DNA of 64,000 bases from Lutraria lutraria. Lineage: Eukaryota; Mollusca; Bivalvia; Venerida; Mactridae. This document shows positions 21,812-33,310 of the stretch, in pieces. Location: the NCBI GenBank assembly GCA_964023205.1, contig OZ026851.1, forward strand, positions 18,483,528 to 18,547,527, in the 5' to 3' direction. Under the pieces are notes generated by a model. The model did not search any database. It had not been told where the DNA came from and saw nothing but the letters and a program-made list of their open reading frames with translations. The position numbers and the translations under genes were made by a program. How positions within the stretch are numbered: the first letter of the stretch is position 1; each line of letters begins with the position of its first letter.

Positions 21812-22815
21812 CAAGAGGGCCACATTGGCCCTTTATCGCTCACCTGAGAACCAAGGCCAATAATCAATGACCAGGTTATATAGTTTCCATCTCGTAAAAC
21901 TCATTTTTACGTAGATTTTGAGATCAAAACCAACAATGAAGGTATAATACTGTTAAACAAGCTAAAACGTAGCAAATTTTCTAATCCAAGGGTCCATAAC
22001 TCTTGAAGTTGTGGTCCGATTCCACCCATAACTTTACATGTCCAAAATCATAAGGTAATACACATTCATTGTAAATATGATTAGGATCGGTGAATAAATG
22101 AAGGCGCTAGAGTGTAAACAAGCTAAAATATAGCAAATTTTCAAAGTCAAGGGCCCATAACTCTTGAAGTTCTGGTCCGATTCCGCCCATAATCAAACTT
22201 CTTCGAGATCTTTTGGTTATACTTATTTACTGAAAATATTATTAGGATCGGTGTATAAATGAAGGCGCTAGTGTGTAAACAAGCTAAAATATAGCAAATT
22301 TTCAAAATCAAGGTCCCATAACTCTTGACGTTTGGGTCCGATTCCGTCCATAATCAAACTTGTCCAAGATCTTTTGGTTATACACATTTACCAAAAATAA
22401 TATTAGGATCGGTGAATAAATGTAGGTGCTATAGTGTAAACAAACTAAAATATAGTAAATTTTCTAAGTCAAGGGCCCATAACTCTTGAAGTTCTGGTCC
22501 GATATTGCCCATAATCGAACTTGTCCAAGATCTTTATACACATTTACTGAAAATATTATCAGGATTGGTGAGTAAATGAAGGCGCTAGAGTGTAAACAAG
22601 CTAAATATAGCAAATTTTGTAATTCAAGGGCCCATAACTCTAGAAGTTATTATCAGATTTTGCCCATAATCGAACTTAGCCGAGACATTGTGAGCAAGTT
22701 TAATCAAGATTCGTAGAGTTGCGGTTGCTAGAGTGTAAACAAACTAATTGTGGACGGACGCCGGACATTCACCGATCCTAAAAGCTCACCTGATGAATCA
22801 GGTGAGCTAAAAAAT
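21812..22815 (-). mobile_element. Family A element, inverted copy
   Basis: Begins AACAAGAGGGCCACATTGGC/CCTTTATCGCTCACCTGAG and ends AAAGCTCACCTGATGAATCA/GGTGAGCT. It contains about five internal units (TAGCAAATTTTCTAAGTCAA). It is the mirror of 18651-19505, about 2.3 kb away in inverted orientation. Confidence 0.78.
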
Positions 22816-23535
22816 AAGCATATTCCGTATAATAGTACATTTGTATATAACAATCATCAAATTTTATTGATTTCGTGTTATGATTAATTAAAAGAAATCA
22901 ATAATAAACAAAATGAAGACCAGCTGAACTGGGCGTGGCGCGAGTTGACCAAATTGTCTGGACAAGTTGACCATTTAGGTGACGTGTTGGCTGACGGACG
23001 AAGTAACTATCTCTCTAACTTTTGACACTAGCATTCTTACATTATAGTAGACAAATGAGATGTCCACCTCCTAAAATTGTTTATTTCAAGTTCGTCCTTC
23101 AGGTTCAAAATCATATAAGCAAGTATGTGTGATGAACAAATTAAGGAGTAAAGTGTATCATCATTTGCTGAACTAGTAAAATTCAACTTTTCGAAAAAAC
23201 TGTTGTCCATGAGAACCGTCACTTACTCTAGCAGTGCTTTGACTTCACTGTTCTAATCAACTGAACTAAAAATCAACCTAGTGTTATTTTTTCAGCACTC
23301 TCCTTTTAAACTTCATCTATTTCATGATATTCAGATATATTTCATAACGAAAATATTAATGCTTCAGACTGCAAGCTTTAATCAACCTTCATTTCCCGCC
23401 TTCAAAAATATCATAACTATGTGTACATCTTGTCAGCTCCCTTTCATGTTTTATGTACAAAAATGTTCCTATTCATATTTGTGCTCCCAGACAATGCGGC
23501 TGATTTTATTCTGCCGCATATCAAATATAAAAACG
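22816..23535. other. Gene-free stretch
   Basis: AT-rich. Short open frames on both strands (23037-23222, 23281-23562) lack recognisable domains and splice context. Confidence 0.4.
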
Positions 23536-23898
23536 TTTAAAGTCCCATTAGCTGTTTGCTAAAAAAATATATATGCAAAAAACAAACAATTGCTGATATT
23601 ATCCCAAGATTATTATTACCGACAAAAACGAGCCTTTTTCTTCTAAAAATCACTCATTTCGCTGGAAATTTTGCTTTTGTTAACTTGAAATATATAGAGC
23701 GCGTAACGTCATTTCATGCCGTGTACATGATATGACTGCGGGGAAAACACAGCTGTTCTATAAATAGTATTTTTTCAATGATATTGACAGAAATACGATA
23801 GTTGTTATGGAATCATTTTTTCTTGCTATAAAGTACGCATTGGAGGAAAACACACCGGATTTCTCTGTTATAGAACAAACATAAACTATTACGACTAT
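23536..23898. mobile_element. MITE-like element, same family as 13830-14217
   Basis: Left end TTTAAAGTCCCATTAGCTGT. The body is collinear with 13830-14217 for about 350 bases with scattered substitutions. The right end is lost after ACAAACATAAACTATTACGA. Confidence 0.7.
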
Positions 23899-24018
23899 TG
23901 TTTCAGTGTTCAGTCAATTTGAATAAATGTGTTAGTTTGCCTAAGTACTAATTTCCTACTGTATACAAGCCGATTATATTTTTTTTAAATACTTTTCTTC
24001 ATCTTCTTGAACACGACA

Positions 24019-24867
24019 TTAGCAACAATTCTTGTGTGTACATGGTATGCAGAATTGTATTATTGTAAAAAACTGAACTAATACTAGCACCCAAATCCAC
24101 GAATATTTCATGTCATTTAGTATACAATGTTGTAATGTAAAAGTGAAAATTGATGATAAGATAAACACAATGTATGCTAAACTAGAGTCTAGTTTTTCTC
24201 TCTTGTAGCATGACTTACACATTGTACTTTTGCTTTCGTATTTATAAATTGCATACATCTTCAATATGAAAAAAATTGTATAGGCGAGAAAACAGACACC
24301 TAGAATGACCCCCTCTATTATGTCTGAGTATGGTGTAAAAATTGAGGCAATTTCATCAGCAGAATTAGCAAACACTCGGAAAAAAACCCATAACATATTA
24401 AAGAAGTATGGGAATTTCTCACAGCAGTTGTTTACCTGTTTGCTGATTTCTTCATCAACAACACACCCAGTTGCGAAGTGTTCGCAGTTCTTTCTGAATA
24501 AATCGTAACGTTTCTCTTCTAGTATCTTAGAGGCAGCTCTGCCTATAATTGTGTCAGGGTGACCGCTGGTATGTTTGTATTGTACTATCCACATATCTTC
24601 TTCATCTAAGTTGATCTTCTTATGTTCGGTCTCAACTATCTTCGATTTGCATTGTGTTCCCCATTTTACCATTTCAATAACTGTCAGCACGGCGGTCTTT
24701 CCGTGTGTTTTTTCCACATTTTTTATGATGGCGTGGTGTTTACACGAACGACAGCAACAGGACGAACACCATACACTTTCCATACGCATCGATATATGCT
24801 GACCTTTCTTAAGCGAGTTTACGTCTTCCACCAGAACCTCTTCAGAGCAAAATGCGCAATTGGCCAT
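24019..24867 (-). CDS. LRAT-domain protein with C-terminal membrane segments
   Basis: A 282-residue intact single-exon frame with a good start context (AACATGG). Residues about 20-135 form an LRAT (NlpC/P60-like) fold domain: L-K-K-G-Q-H near 19-24, K-H-H-A-I-I at 43-48 supplying the likely catalytic His45, and N-C-E-H-F at 127-131 with likely nucleophile Cys128. In this superfamily the Cys-His pair catalyses acyl transfer or phospholipid hydrolysis. An unusual cysteine cluster (C-S-S-C-C-C-R-S-C, 34-42) sits just before the histidine, and C4/C7 could form a small metal site. Hydrophobic stretches at about 184-208, 230-250 and 257-275 suggest membrane anchoring. C217/C220 and the final C-C could be lipid- or metal-linked. 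Lack of introns could mean a retrocopy, but no poly(A) tail or target duplication was seen. The exact substrate is not predictable. A DNA stretch upstream to 25242 shows no further gene. Confidence 0.85.
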   Translation of the reverse strand: MANCAFCSEEVLVEDVNSLKKGQHISMRMESVWCSSCCCRSCKHHAIIKNVEKTHGKTAVLTVIEMVKWGTQCKSKIVETEHKKINLDEEDMWIVQYKHTSGHPDTIIGRAASKILEEKRYDLFRKNCEHFATGCVVDEEISKQVNNCCEKFPYFFNMLWVFFRVFANSADEIASIFTPYSDIIEGVILGVCFLAYTIFFILKMYAIYKYESKSTMCKSCYKREKLDSSLAYIVFILSSIFTFTLQHCILNDMKYSWIWVLVLVQFFTIIQFCIPCTHKNCC

Positions 24868-25242
24868 GTTGGGTTTCAGAAACTGACTTTTTGTGTCGAC
24901 GATGTCACTCTCCTTTTTCTAATTTGTTCACACTTCGATAATCTTCATAAAAATGTCTCCAATAACAATAAGATAGACCCTCCTTCACCTGAAATAATTT
25001 ACATTATCACATACCCGTGCTGTTTATGCCGTGCCGTAAAAACGATATGGCACGGCCGTGCATATAATATGCAAATGAGCCGATTCACATGAATTTATTC
25101 CTACGCTGTTTGTCAACAAAATGTTTAACTTCACGTGAGTAATATTGAATTGATTTCAACAACTTCATTAAGCAAAGACACTGTTTATATCGTTAGATAT
25201 GTTCATGTATTTATTATTTAGAATGTTTCATAATGGAACTAT

Positions 25243-26540
25243 TTTTAGCTCACCTGGCACAGAGTGCCAAGGTGAGCTTTTAGGATCGAGCTATGTCCGT
25301 CGTCGTCCGTCGTCAACAATTTCTTTAAACAACATCTCCTCCTAAACCACTGGGTCAATTTCAATAAAACTTCACAGGTGAGTTCCTTGAAGCTCTACCA
25401 AAGTTGTTCAAAGAATTTCATTCCATGAAGAACTCTGGTTGCCATAGCAACCGGAAGGATTTTTAAAAAAATCTTCTCAAAAACCAGAGGACCTAGAGCT
25501 TTGATATTTAGTGTGTAGCATTGCCTAGTAGGCCTCTACTAAGATTCTTCAAATTATTGCCCTAGGGTCCAAAGTGGCCCCGCCCCGGGGCTCACTTGAT
25601 TTATATAGACTTATATAGGAAAAATAAAAAATCTTCTTGTCCAAAACTACAAGGCCTAGAGCTTCAATATTTTGTATGTAGCATTGTCTAATGAACCTCT
25701 ACCAAGCTAGTTCAAATTATGGCTGGCCCTGGGGTCAAAATTGGTCCCACCCCAGGGTTTACTCTATTTTATATAGGAAAATTACAAAAATCTTCTTCTC
25801 TGAAACCACTAGGCATAGACCTTAGATATTTAATATGTAGCATTGTCTAGTGGACCTCAACCAGGTCTGTTAAAATTATTGCCCTAGGGTCAAAATTGGC
25901 CCCGCCCCAGGGCTCACTTGATTTATATAGACTTATATAGGATTTTTTTTTTTAAATCTTCTTGTCTAAAACTCCAAGGCCTAGAGCTTCAATATTTTGT
26001 ATGTGGCATTGTCCAGTGGACCTCTGCTAAGTTTGTTCAAATTATTGCCCTAAAGTCAAAATTGGCCTTGGGGGGTCATTTGATTTATATAGACTTACAT
26101 AGGAAAATTTAAAAAATCTTCTTGTCCAAAACCACTTGGCCTAGAGCTAAAATATTTGGTATGTAGCATTGTCTAGTAGACCTCTATTAAGTAAGTTCTT
26201 ATTTTAGGCAGGGAGTTAAAATCGGCTCTGCCCCAGGGTCACTAGATTTATAAAGGCCCATATAAGAAAATTTAAAAAATCTTCCTGTCCAAAACCACAA
26301 GGCCTAGAGCTAAAATATTTGGTATGTAGCATTGTCTAGTAGACCTCTACCAAGTTTGTTCAAATCATGGCCCTTGGTCAATATTGACCCAGCCCCGGAG
26401 GTCAGTTGATTTCAACACCTATTTAAGAGTTTTGGTAGATAATTCTTTACCATGTCAAATAACCTGTCCTTGATCAAAGTATCCCTTAGTGTTACAATGC
26501 TCAGGTGAGCGATATAGGGTCATCATGGCCCTCTTGTTTG
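25243..26540 (+). mobile_element. Complete family B element
   Basis: 5' hairpin AGCTCACCTGGCACAGAGTG/CCAAGGTGAGCTTTTAGGAT, then GTTGCCATAGCAACC, then about six units of 160-165 bases. The 3' end is CTCAGGTGAGCGATATAGGG/TCATCATGGCCCTCTTGTTT. No coding capacity. Confidence 0.78.
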
Positions 26541-27136
26541 TTCTCCTGATTAAAAAGCCTTATTACGCATGTGTCACTCTTTTGTTATTAGTAGCAATGT
26601 CAAACATGTTTTCGGTTTTCGCCGTATTTACAGGGTATGTGATAAAAAGAATATTAAATTCGTGTAGATTCCGTTTTGATACTTCATACTGTTTTATTCA
26701 ACTCGTTCAATAAATTCAATACGGAATCCACACTCATTCAAAATCCTCTACATATGCAATACAAGTTTGGTTTTCCCGTATTTTTATTCACGTTGTGATT
26801 TGTAATCAATAGAATCATGTTACACACGACACAGAGATGCATTTTCCGTTCGTTTGTCCTCGATAATTTGAATTACGAAATTTAAAAGAGACAACTTTCT
26901 TTACAAATATTTGTAAGTCCCATTACTGAATTATTTTATCACATGTTATAGAATAACGTTAAGTATGTATATCTGTTCGATAACAAGTAATTACTTGGAT
27001 TTATAATAACAATATTGTACATAATTGCAGAAATAATTTGTTTGAATGAATTATTCCTACTTACCAGTTTCCTCCAAATTATTCAGCACTTGAATTGTTC
27101 TTTCAGTCTTGTCGGGTATCAGCCAGTTACTAATGA
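26541..27136. other. Gene-free stretch
   Basis: No recognised element. Short frames at 26489-26713 and 27015-27230 overlap repeat ends and have no domain. Confidence 0.4.
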
Positions 27137-28056
27137 AGCACAATATTGTATGGTGGCTGATTTCTGCCATTTCATATCTTCGTGTGTTCGCCCCCAAAAG
27201 TCGAAGCACGCCGACACGAACACACGATAAATTGATCATTTGTCGTGTCTTCGCCTTCGACCTTAGAGGGCGAACACACGAAGATACGAAATATTGAAGG
27301 CGAAATAACGAAATTTTGATAGGCGAACACACGAAATCTACTCTTGTAGAGTTTCGTGTCGGCGGGTATGAAATCGTCGTATCGGCGCCCTATATTTGTC
27401 GTGTGTTCGTGTCTTCGCCTCGAAAGGCGAAGACACGACGACACGAAACCTTGCACATTATCGTGTCGTCGTGCCGGCGTGCTTCGCCCCGAAGGACGAT
27501 GACACGAACGCACGATAATGTGCAAGGTTTCGTGTCGTCGTGTCTTCGCCTTCCGGTAGACATGCGCAGAACCATTACAGATAGTATTGAATTGCAAAAC
27601 TATTACACGGTGGACCAGATTTATGGTTCTGCGCATGTCTACCGGAAGGCGAAGACACGACGACACGAAACATCGCAAATTATCGTGTGTTCGTGTCTTC
27701 GTCCTTCGGGGCGAAGCACGACTACACGAAGACACGATAATTAGCCTATTGTCGTGTCTTCGCCTTTCGCCTGTCTAGGCGAAGACACGAACACACGACG
27801 AATATAGGGCGCCGATACGAAGATTTCATACCCGCCGACACGAAACTATACAAGAAAAGATTTCGTTAGTTCGCCTATCAAAATATCGTTATTTCGCCTT
27901 CAATATTTCGTGTGTTCGTGTATTCGCCCTCTAAGGTCGAAGGCGAAGACACGATAAATGAGCAATTTGTCGTGTGTTCGTGTCGTCGTGCTTCGACTTC
28001 TAGGGGCGAACACACGAAGATATGAAATGGCAGAAATCAGCCACCATAATATTGCG
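27137..28056. mobile_element. ~920-bp near-perfect palindrome (foldback element)
   Basis: Left flank GGTGGCTGATTTCTGCCATT (from about 27152) is mirrored by AATGGCAGAAATCAGCCACC (to about 28045). The match continues inward through CGAAGACACGA-type motifs to GGTAGACATGCGCAGAACCA at 27555-27574, mirrored by TGGTTCTGCGCATGTCTACC at 27625-27644. The unpaired centre is only about 50 bases. The arms are built from short C-G-rich motifs (TCGTGTCTTCGCC, ACACGACGACACGAA) unlike the AT-rich surroundings. The many overlapping open frames on both strands follow from that composition and are not genes. Confidence 0.88.
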
Positions 28057-28313
28057 TACACGATTATTAAATAAGACTTATCTGTGCAAAATACCTCGTG
28101 ATCGTATACAACATTTAACCTTACTTTTGCCACCCAATGAAATTGCACATAAAAGCCTTTTATAACATACAATTTGTGCGTCCCTCGATGCACAGATAAA
28201 AAACTATCCATTAAAATCGGTTATCATTTCAGTGTGTCATATGCACTAAGTTACTTATAAGGCTCTTGTCAATATGCATGAACGGTACGTATCGCAGTGG
28301 CTAACTTTCTACG

Positions 28314-28369
28314 TATGATTGCTGTATAGTGTACATGTGTGTATACATGTACACTATACAGCAATCATA
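28314..28369. repeat. Perfect 25-bp-stem hairpin with 6-base loop
   Basis: Arm 28314-28338 (starts TATGATTGCTGTATAGTG) pairs without mismatch with 28345-28369 (ends TATACAGCAATCATA). The loop is GTGTAT. This could be a cruciform, a tiny foldback element or a small-RNA hairpin; the sequence cannot decide. Confidence 0.85.
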
Positions 28370-28418
28370 ATGTTTTGTTTCCCCGGGATTAAGTGAGAGG
28401 TTGGGCCCACAAAACTAT

Positions 28419-28814
28419 TTAAAACTCAGTGTAGCTTAGCTGCGTGTCCGTTCCGTGGCGGTACCATATTCGGGAGACTGTATTTAATCCCATACCTTTT
28501 TTGTCATTAAAGTGTTGGATGGGGCTAGGGATGGGGAAGGACGTGCTTTTGGAGGGTCGGATATTATATACATTTTTTGTCTCTTGGAATCTATATTCAG
28601 TAAGACCAACGTCTAATATTTGGTCGGTTGGACTATCCGCCATCAGAATCATCGAAGTTGAGTTCATTTGAAATAGCCAGAGCTTTGAACCTACCAATTG
28701 AGTAGCTAGCGTATTCTGTACCACGGACCAGTGTTCTCGAACCTTGAGTCCATAGAGCTTATCCTCGCATAATGGAGCGGGCACATACTCTGTGTGTACA
28801 AAAGTCCATGTCAT
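28419..28814 (-). CDS. Unidentified 131-residue open frame
   Basis: An ATG-started frame with an in-frame stop just two codons before the ATG. It encodes a mixed-composition protein (segments LYGLKVREHWSVVQNTLATQ and YRFQETKNVYNIRPSKS) without signal peptide, membrane segment or domain I recognise. Composition is more protein-like than nearby frames. It could be a small gene, a decayed exon or a piece of an element. There is no support beyond the frame itself. Confidence 0.3.
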   Translation of the reverse strand: MTWTFVHTEYVPAPLCEDKLYGLKVREHWSVVQNTLATQLVGSKLWLFQMNSTSMILMADSPTDQILDVGLTEYRFQETKNVYNIRPSKSTSFPIPSPIQHFNDKKGMGLNTVSRIWYRHGTDTQLSYTEF

Positions 28815-29441
28815 GCATTATTATTGTATTGTAAGTTTAATATAGAAATTACACATGCCATTGATTAAATGACAGACATAATTGGTCGGGCTTATAATTA
28901 AACAAACCGTTTTAGTTCTCAAAAATGAAAAGTCCATACAGTAAGATAAACGAAGTGATGCGAGTGAACGAGCTGCGTTCCCCCATACACCGTATGATGT
29001 CTTTTATAATGAACTTTGCGAATTTCACGAACCAGATCTTGATTTCCGAACGAGGCGCGTACCAATCTGTGATGGTGTAAACGAAGTATCACCAGCGCAC
29101 AAATTTAATTGCAATCACTCACACAAAAAACATCCTAACAAGATTAATTTTTTAAATTCCACGAACAAGACCTTGATTATAGATCAAGGCACAAAGATAA
29201 ATGTGCTGATGTAAGCGACGTGATACGATAGTACGAGTTGCCTTCATTCACTCTGCATGTTGTGACTGATAATGGGAAGATAAAAACAGGATCCGTGATT
29301 TCAGCGAATATGACCTTGATTTTAGAACAAGGCGAGTACAAACGTGCTGTGATAAAAGCCAGCAATGTAATACGACTGTACCAGATTGTGACCATATCAT
29401 CACATGATGTGTTTGATCAAAAGAATATGGAAAATATATAA
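28815..29441. other. Gene-free stretch with a diverged internal repeat
   Basis: Two or three diverged copies of an approximately 145-base segment (AACGAAGTGATGCGAGTGAA ... TCTGTGATGGTGTAAACGAA ... ATGTAAGCGACGTGATACGA) lie between about 28950 and 29380. Confidence 0.4.
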
Positions 29442-29912
29442 CAGGAACAACTATAACAAAACGTTATAGGTAGACGAATTACAAGACGCATATTGGTTTA
29501 TGTTTTTGTATGAAGTTACTTTTTTCATAAAGTATATTGGCTATATATTCTATTCAATCCTCCATTAAGGAGAGTATAAAATATTTATATGATATGAGGA
29601 ATCCTCATTATATAATGACAATCATGAGTATTTGACAAATGAATAAATCCATGTATTTAGTTAACAAGCACTTGGTAATATCATACCCTACATCAACAAA
29701 TAGAATCAACCCTTAAAGTTAATAAATTCTCCATAAATCTGAGCACTATCATACAACCACATTGGACTTCAAATAGCCACACAACAACTTATCTAGGCAA
29801 TGCCTTCATGATTTATCTACATGTCAACTTTTAATAGATTCAGTCATCACCATTAGCCAATCAAATGGCCAGGATTAGCCAAACTAGTAATAGACACTAC
29901 ACTATATACTCA
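29442..29912 (-). mobile_element. Family C element
   Basis: Starts with CTATAACAAAACGTTATAGG and ends TTAGCCAAACTAGTAATAGA/CACTACACTATATACTC. It is the mirror of 49745-50215 and shares ends with 43206-44517. The terminal CTATAACG...CGTTATAG forms a short hairpin. Non-coding. Confidence 0.7.
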
Positions 29913-31329
29913 CAAATAGCTTTTATAAACTAATACTCATAAATATAATTCGTCTAGAAAAAACATAACTCAGTGTATCGTGTATCAAATGGGACTACTA
30001 AATGTGAGTTTTACTACGTATTTTGTTTTGGGAAGTCAGGCTTTCCTAGCAAAAAAGGTAGATTGAACACTGTAAACATAATGCACACAAATGTATTAAA
30101 AAAATACAAGGACTTATAGATTCTATATTCAAATGTATATACCTGTGTATAAGTCTTCGTAAACAACAACAACAAAAAACAAATCCAAAAACTATTTTTG
30201 TTACAACTTTAACGTTTGCATATAGTGGCTGTGTGTGAATAAAGACCACCTTACAAGAGAGGCCACGTCTATCTTCCCCAAGCTATTAAAGATTGTAATT
30301 AAAATCTCTCTGTGAAATTATGTGGTGAGTTGCATCAAATTATTCGCTTACGGTGCTCCGTCTGGGAATTTAGCTGCCGGCGGACGGACACCGGTCAATC
30401 TCAGATCACACAAATTGAACATTAATGTACATATTCTGGTTAGTTAGATAGGTTAACAAGTAAAAACAACAGAGTTACCAAAATATGACGAAGACTTATT
30501 TATCCATCGAAACAAACACTTCAGATAAAATAACTGGGTCAATAGCCGAGCCAAGACCTAGCCAGTTGAGGGGATACACTAAATCATGTTTGGGTCTACT
30601 GACAACTTAACTTTAAGTACATTTATATAACCACAAGAGGTCATATTCAAATGTATTGTCTATGCAATTTATCATAACAGTTCAAAATGTTATCACGCTT
30701 AATCCAAAGAAACATTCTTTAGTAACCATATTAATTTTGTATTATCAACTATCTAATATTAGAGGAGGAATAAGAAGAAAACCACACTCAATACAAAACA
30801 AATACGAATAAAACCCGGCAATACGGATTCCAAGCATTCCCATTGGTTAAAAAACTACAATACTATTGCGAGTGATGGCGTAAGAAAAGAAACTGTCATT
30901 TGTTTCATTAAACACTCCAAAATGTTCAGCAACTAAATTATTACTTGAATATGAATTTTTACAAATCAAACGAATATAAAATAGTTATTAATACAACAAT
31001 ATTTATTAATTAGTGAAATTCACATTTGCCGAGATATTCGTCCTCGGTCAGCAGTATTGGCCTTCTACCTAATAGTTCAGGCCAATACACCGAAACTCGG
31101 ACAAATAACTTCGACAATAAGATTTTCACTTATTAATAAGATATAATGTTGTCTCGCTGCATGAATATCATTTTGTGATTTTTAACGTAACATAATTAAC
31201 TTCCACGTGAGGCAAATAATCAATTTGTAATTGCGTACACCGTCATAGTCTCCAAGACTTCTCTAAATATGTTTTGTAATGAGGTCCAGTTTGGTCACTC
31301 ATGTTGGTTACTAGGTGGTCGTATTTCTA
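29913..31329. other. Gene-free stretch
   Basis: AT-rich. A diverged 'AAAGACCACCTTACAAGAGAG' piece of the acagtcaaacctgt family is visible near 30240-30265. No convincing gene. Confidence 0.4.
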
Positions 31330-31620
31330 TGCTGTGACTTGTTTCTGACTTGGCCCAGCCATGATCCAGAGGATAGTGCTCTAGACGTGTAACCCGGTCG
31401 CGGCAGGTCATATCCTTCGGGGAATATTTGTCAAAAGGTCGATATTCCACCATATGTGGAGAAGTTACGGGCTCTTTTTAGAACGGTAAGCAAGCGCTGG
31501 TTAGAATACTGTACAGGAAGGTTGGGTGAACCGGCTGCCGTATATAACTGAAATATCATTGAAGTACGCTATACGGCGCTAAACTCACTAAAACAAACCA
31601 ACCTGACAAGCCTGATTACT
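31330..31620 (+). mobile_element. SINE-like retroposon
   Basis: The 3' half has the mollusc SINE-like tail AACTGAAATATCATTGAAGT followed by ACGGCGCTAAACTCACTAAA and ACAAACC. A degenerate RNA polymerase III box region may lie around 31385-31420 (GTGTAACCCGGTCGCGGC). The interior contains GGTAAGCAAGCGCTGG and GTACAGGAAGGTTGG. Confidence 0.55.
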
Positions 31621-32226
31621 CTTGGAGGACTTTGCCTTCAGAGTTATGTTATCTACATTGCAATGTTGAATACATTTTTTCATACACATTTGAACTTCAT
31701 GTTTGAAAACAAAGCCATTGACTTTGTACGCATCTGTTCATGGATCTTTATCTAGTTCGATGTATACATGTATGCTGTAATTGTGATGTTTTGTAACATT
31801 GTGTATTGTGTTAGAATGATTGTTACTCATACGCCTTTACAGCTTATTAAGTTATTTAGTGTGTCATAATAAGTTTTGTCCATTTATGATTTATATGTGA
31901 TGTATTTCTATACATGTACATGTATTGAACTTGTTTGTCATCGATGTATAAACTTTTGAGTTATAGGCCTTATGTTTGAAATAAATTTCTATCAATTTTC
32001 TTTAAGAAAATTATTTTTGTACCAAGTTATTTATCATGAATACCACCGCCTTACTGTATTTTATCATTTATACAACATCAAATTGACTAACAATTTCGTA
32101 CATATATACCTCGTTACATTTTGTTAATATTATGGTCTATATTGCTCTTGTCATGTAAAAACATGAATTGAGTATAAAAAGTGTTTTTAAAGACGCAACT
32201 TCCGATCAGTCTATCGGATGCAATTT

Positions 32227-32228
<2 letters not shown>
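31621..32228. other. Gene-free stretch
   Basis: AT-rich DNA between the SINE and the CT microsatellite; nothing recognised. Confidence 0.4.
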
Positions 32229-32270
<42 letters not shown>

Positions 32271-32402
32271 ATTGTTTTATCAAATGAACTATCTCTCTAC
32301 ATTGTTTTATCAAATGAACTGTCTCTCTACATAGTTTTATCAAATGAACTATCTCTCTACATTGTTTTATCAAATGAACTATCTCTCTACATTGTTTTAT
32401 CA
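32229..32402. repeat. (CT)n microsatellite followed by 30-bp tandem repeat
   Basis: About 20 CT dinucleotides (32229-32268) run directly into nearly five copies of a 30-base unit, ACATTGTTTTATCAAATGAA plus CTATCTCTCT. The unit itself ends in CTCTCT, so the 30-mer array probably grew from the edge of the microsatellite. Confidence 0.95.
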
Positions 32403-32764
32403 GTGATAGACATACAGTGAATGCTGACTTGCTGTACTGAATCTATGAATAGCTGAAGCAGATGATTAGTTTAAACCATATAAACTCCTCCCTCTAATTC
32501 AAATTTGAATTTCTGTTATAAATGGTTTTGAAAATATTAGAACCTAAATCTTCGTACATTTTGAAGTTTATCTGGACTGATAAAAGAATCATTTTACTTC
32601 ATTCATAGTATTTTTCAGTGATTAAAAACACTATTTACTATCAGATTTTTAAAAAAATCTCTCCTGAGCTGAAAACAGTTTAAAAATCAAGGGAAACCAC
32701 CCACCAGACATTACCCCTGTTGGGGGTTTAACACACTTAGTTTGTTACTCACCATAACTTTGTT

Positions 32765-33310
32765 TAAGCAATTTCTTATTTTAATGTCCCCGTATCGAAA
32801 GATCGGGGGCATATTGTTTTTGGCCTCTCTGATTGTCTATTTGTCTGTTTGTACCAAACATTAACATTGCCTATAAAATCAAAACGCCTGTACCTACCTT
32901 CATCAAACTTCACATGTAGGTTCCTCATGACAACATCTACAGGACCTGCGCATTTTCATGTGAGTAGGTCAAAGGTTAAGGTCACGGGGTCATTGTGTTT
33001 AAAAAAATATACAGAAATACTCTTTTGTTTGCAACTACTTCTATATTTCTCAGATATTTTTACCAAACTTTGATAGAACTAGTGTCACCATGTTCACCAG
33101 CACATATTGTTAGGGTTTTGTGATTCGATCATTTTTAGCAGATTTACGGCCCTTTGTTTGCCTGTACCGAAATTTAACCTTCCCTATTAAATCAAAACGC
33201 TCCCACCTGCAATCATCGAACTTCATATCTTGGTTCATCATGAAAATCTCTACAGGACATGTGCATTTTCAAAAATGGCAACCGGAGGGGGCATGGTGTT
33301 TATAAAACAC
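32765..33310 (+). mobile_element. Interspersed repeat with two ~305-bp units and a receptor-like motif
   Basis: A 5' palindrome-like CCCCGTATCGAAAGATCGGG precedes two related segments (CCTATAAAATCAAAACGCCT near 32870, CCTATTAAATCAAAACGCTC near 33182). The first has AGGTCAAAGGTTAAGGTCAC, similar to tandem nuclear-receptor half sites. No coding capacity. Confidence 0.5.

Noticed and set aside
27172..27778. Overlapping Arg/Thr-rich open frames on both strands
   Set aside because: Lie entirely in the 920-bp palindrome; composition mirrors the short CGAAGACACGA motifs.
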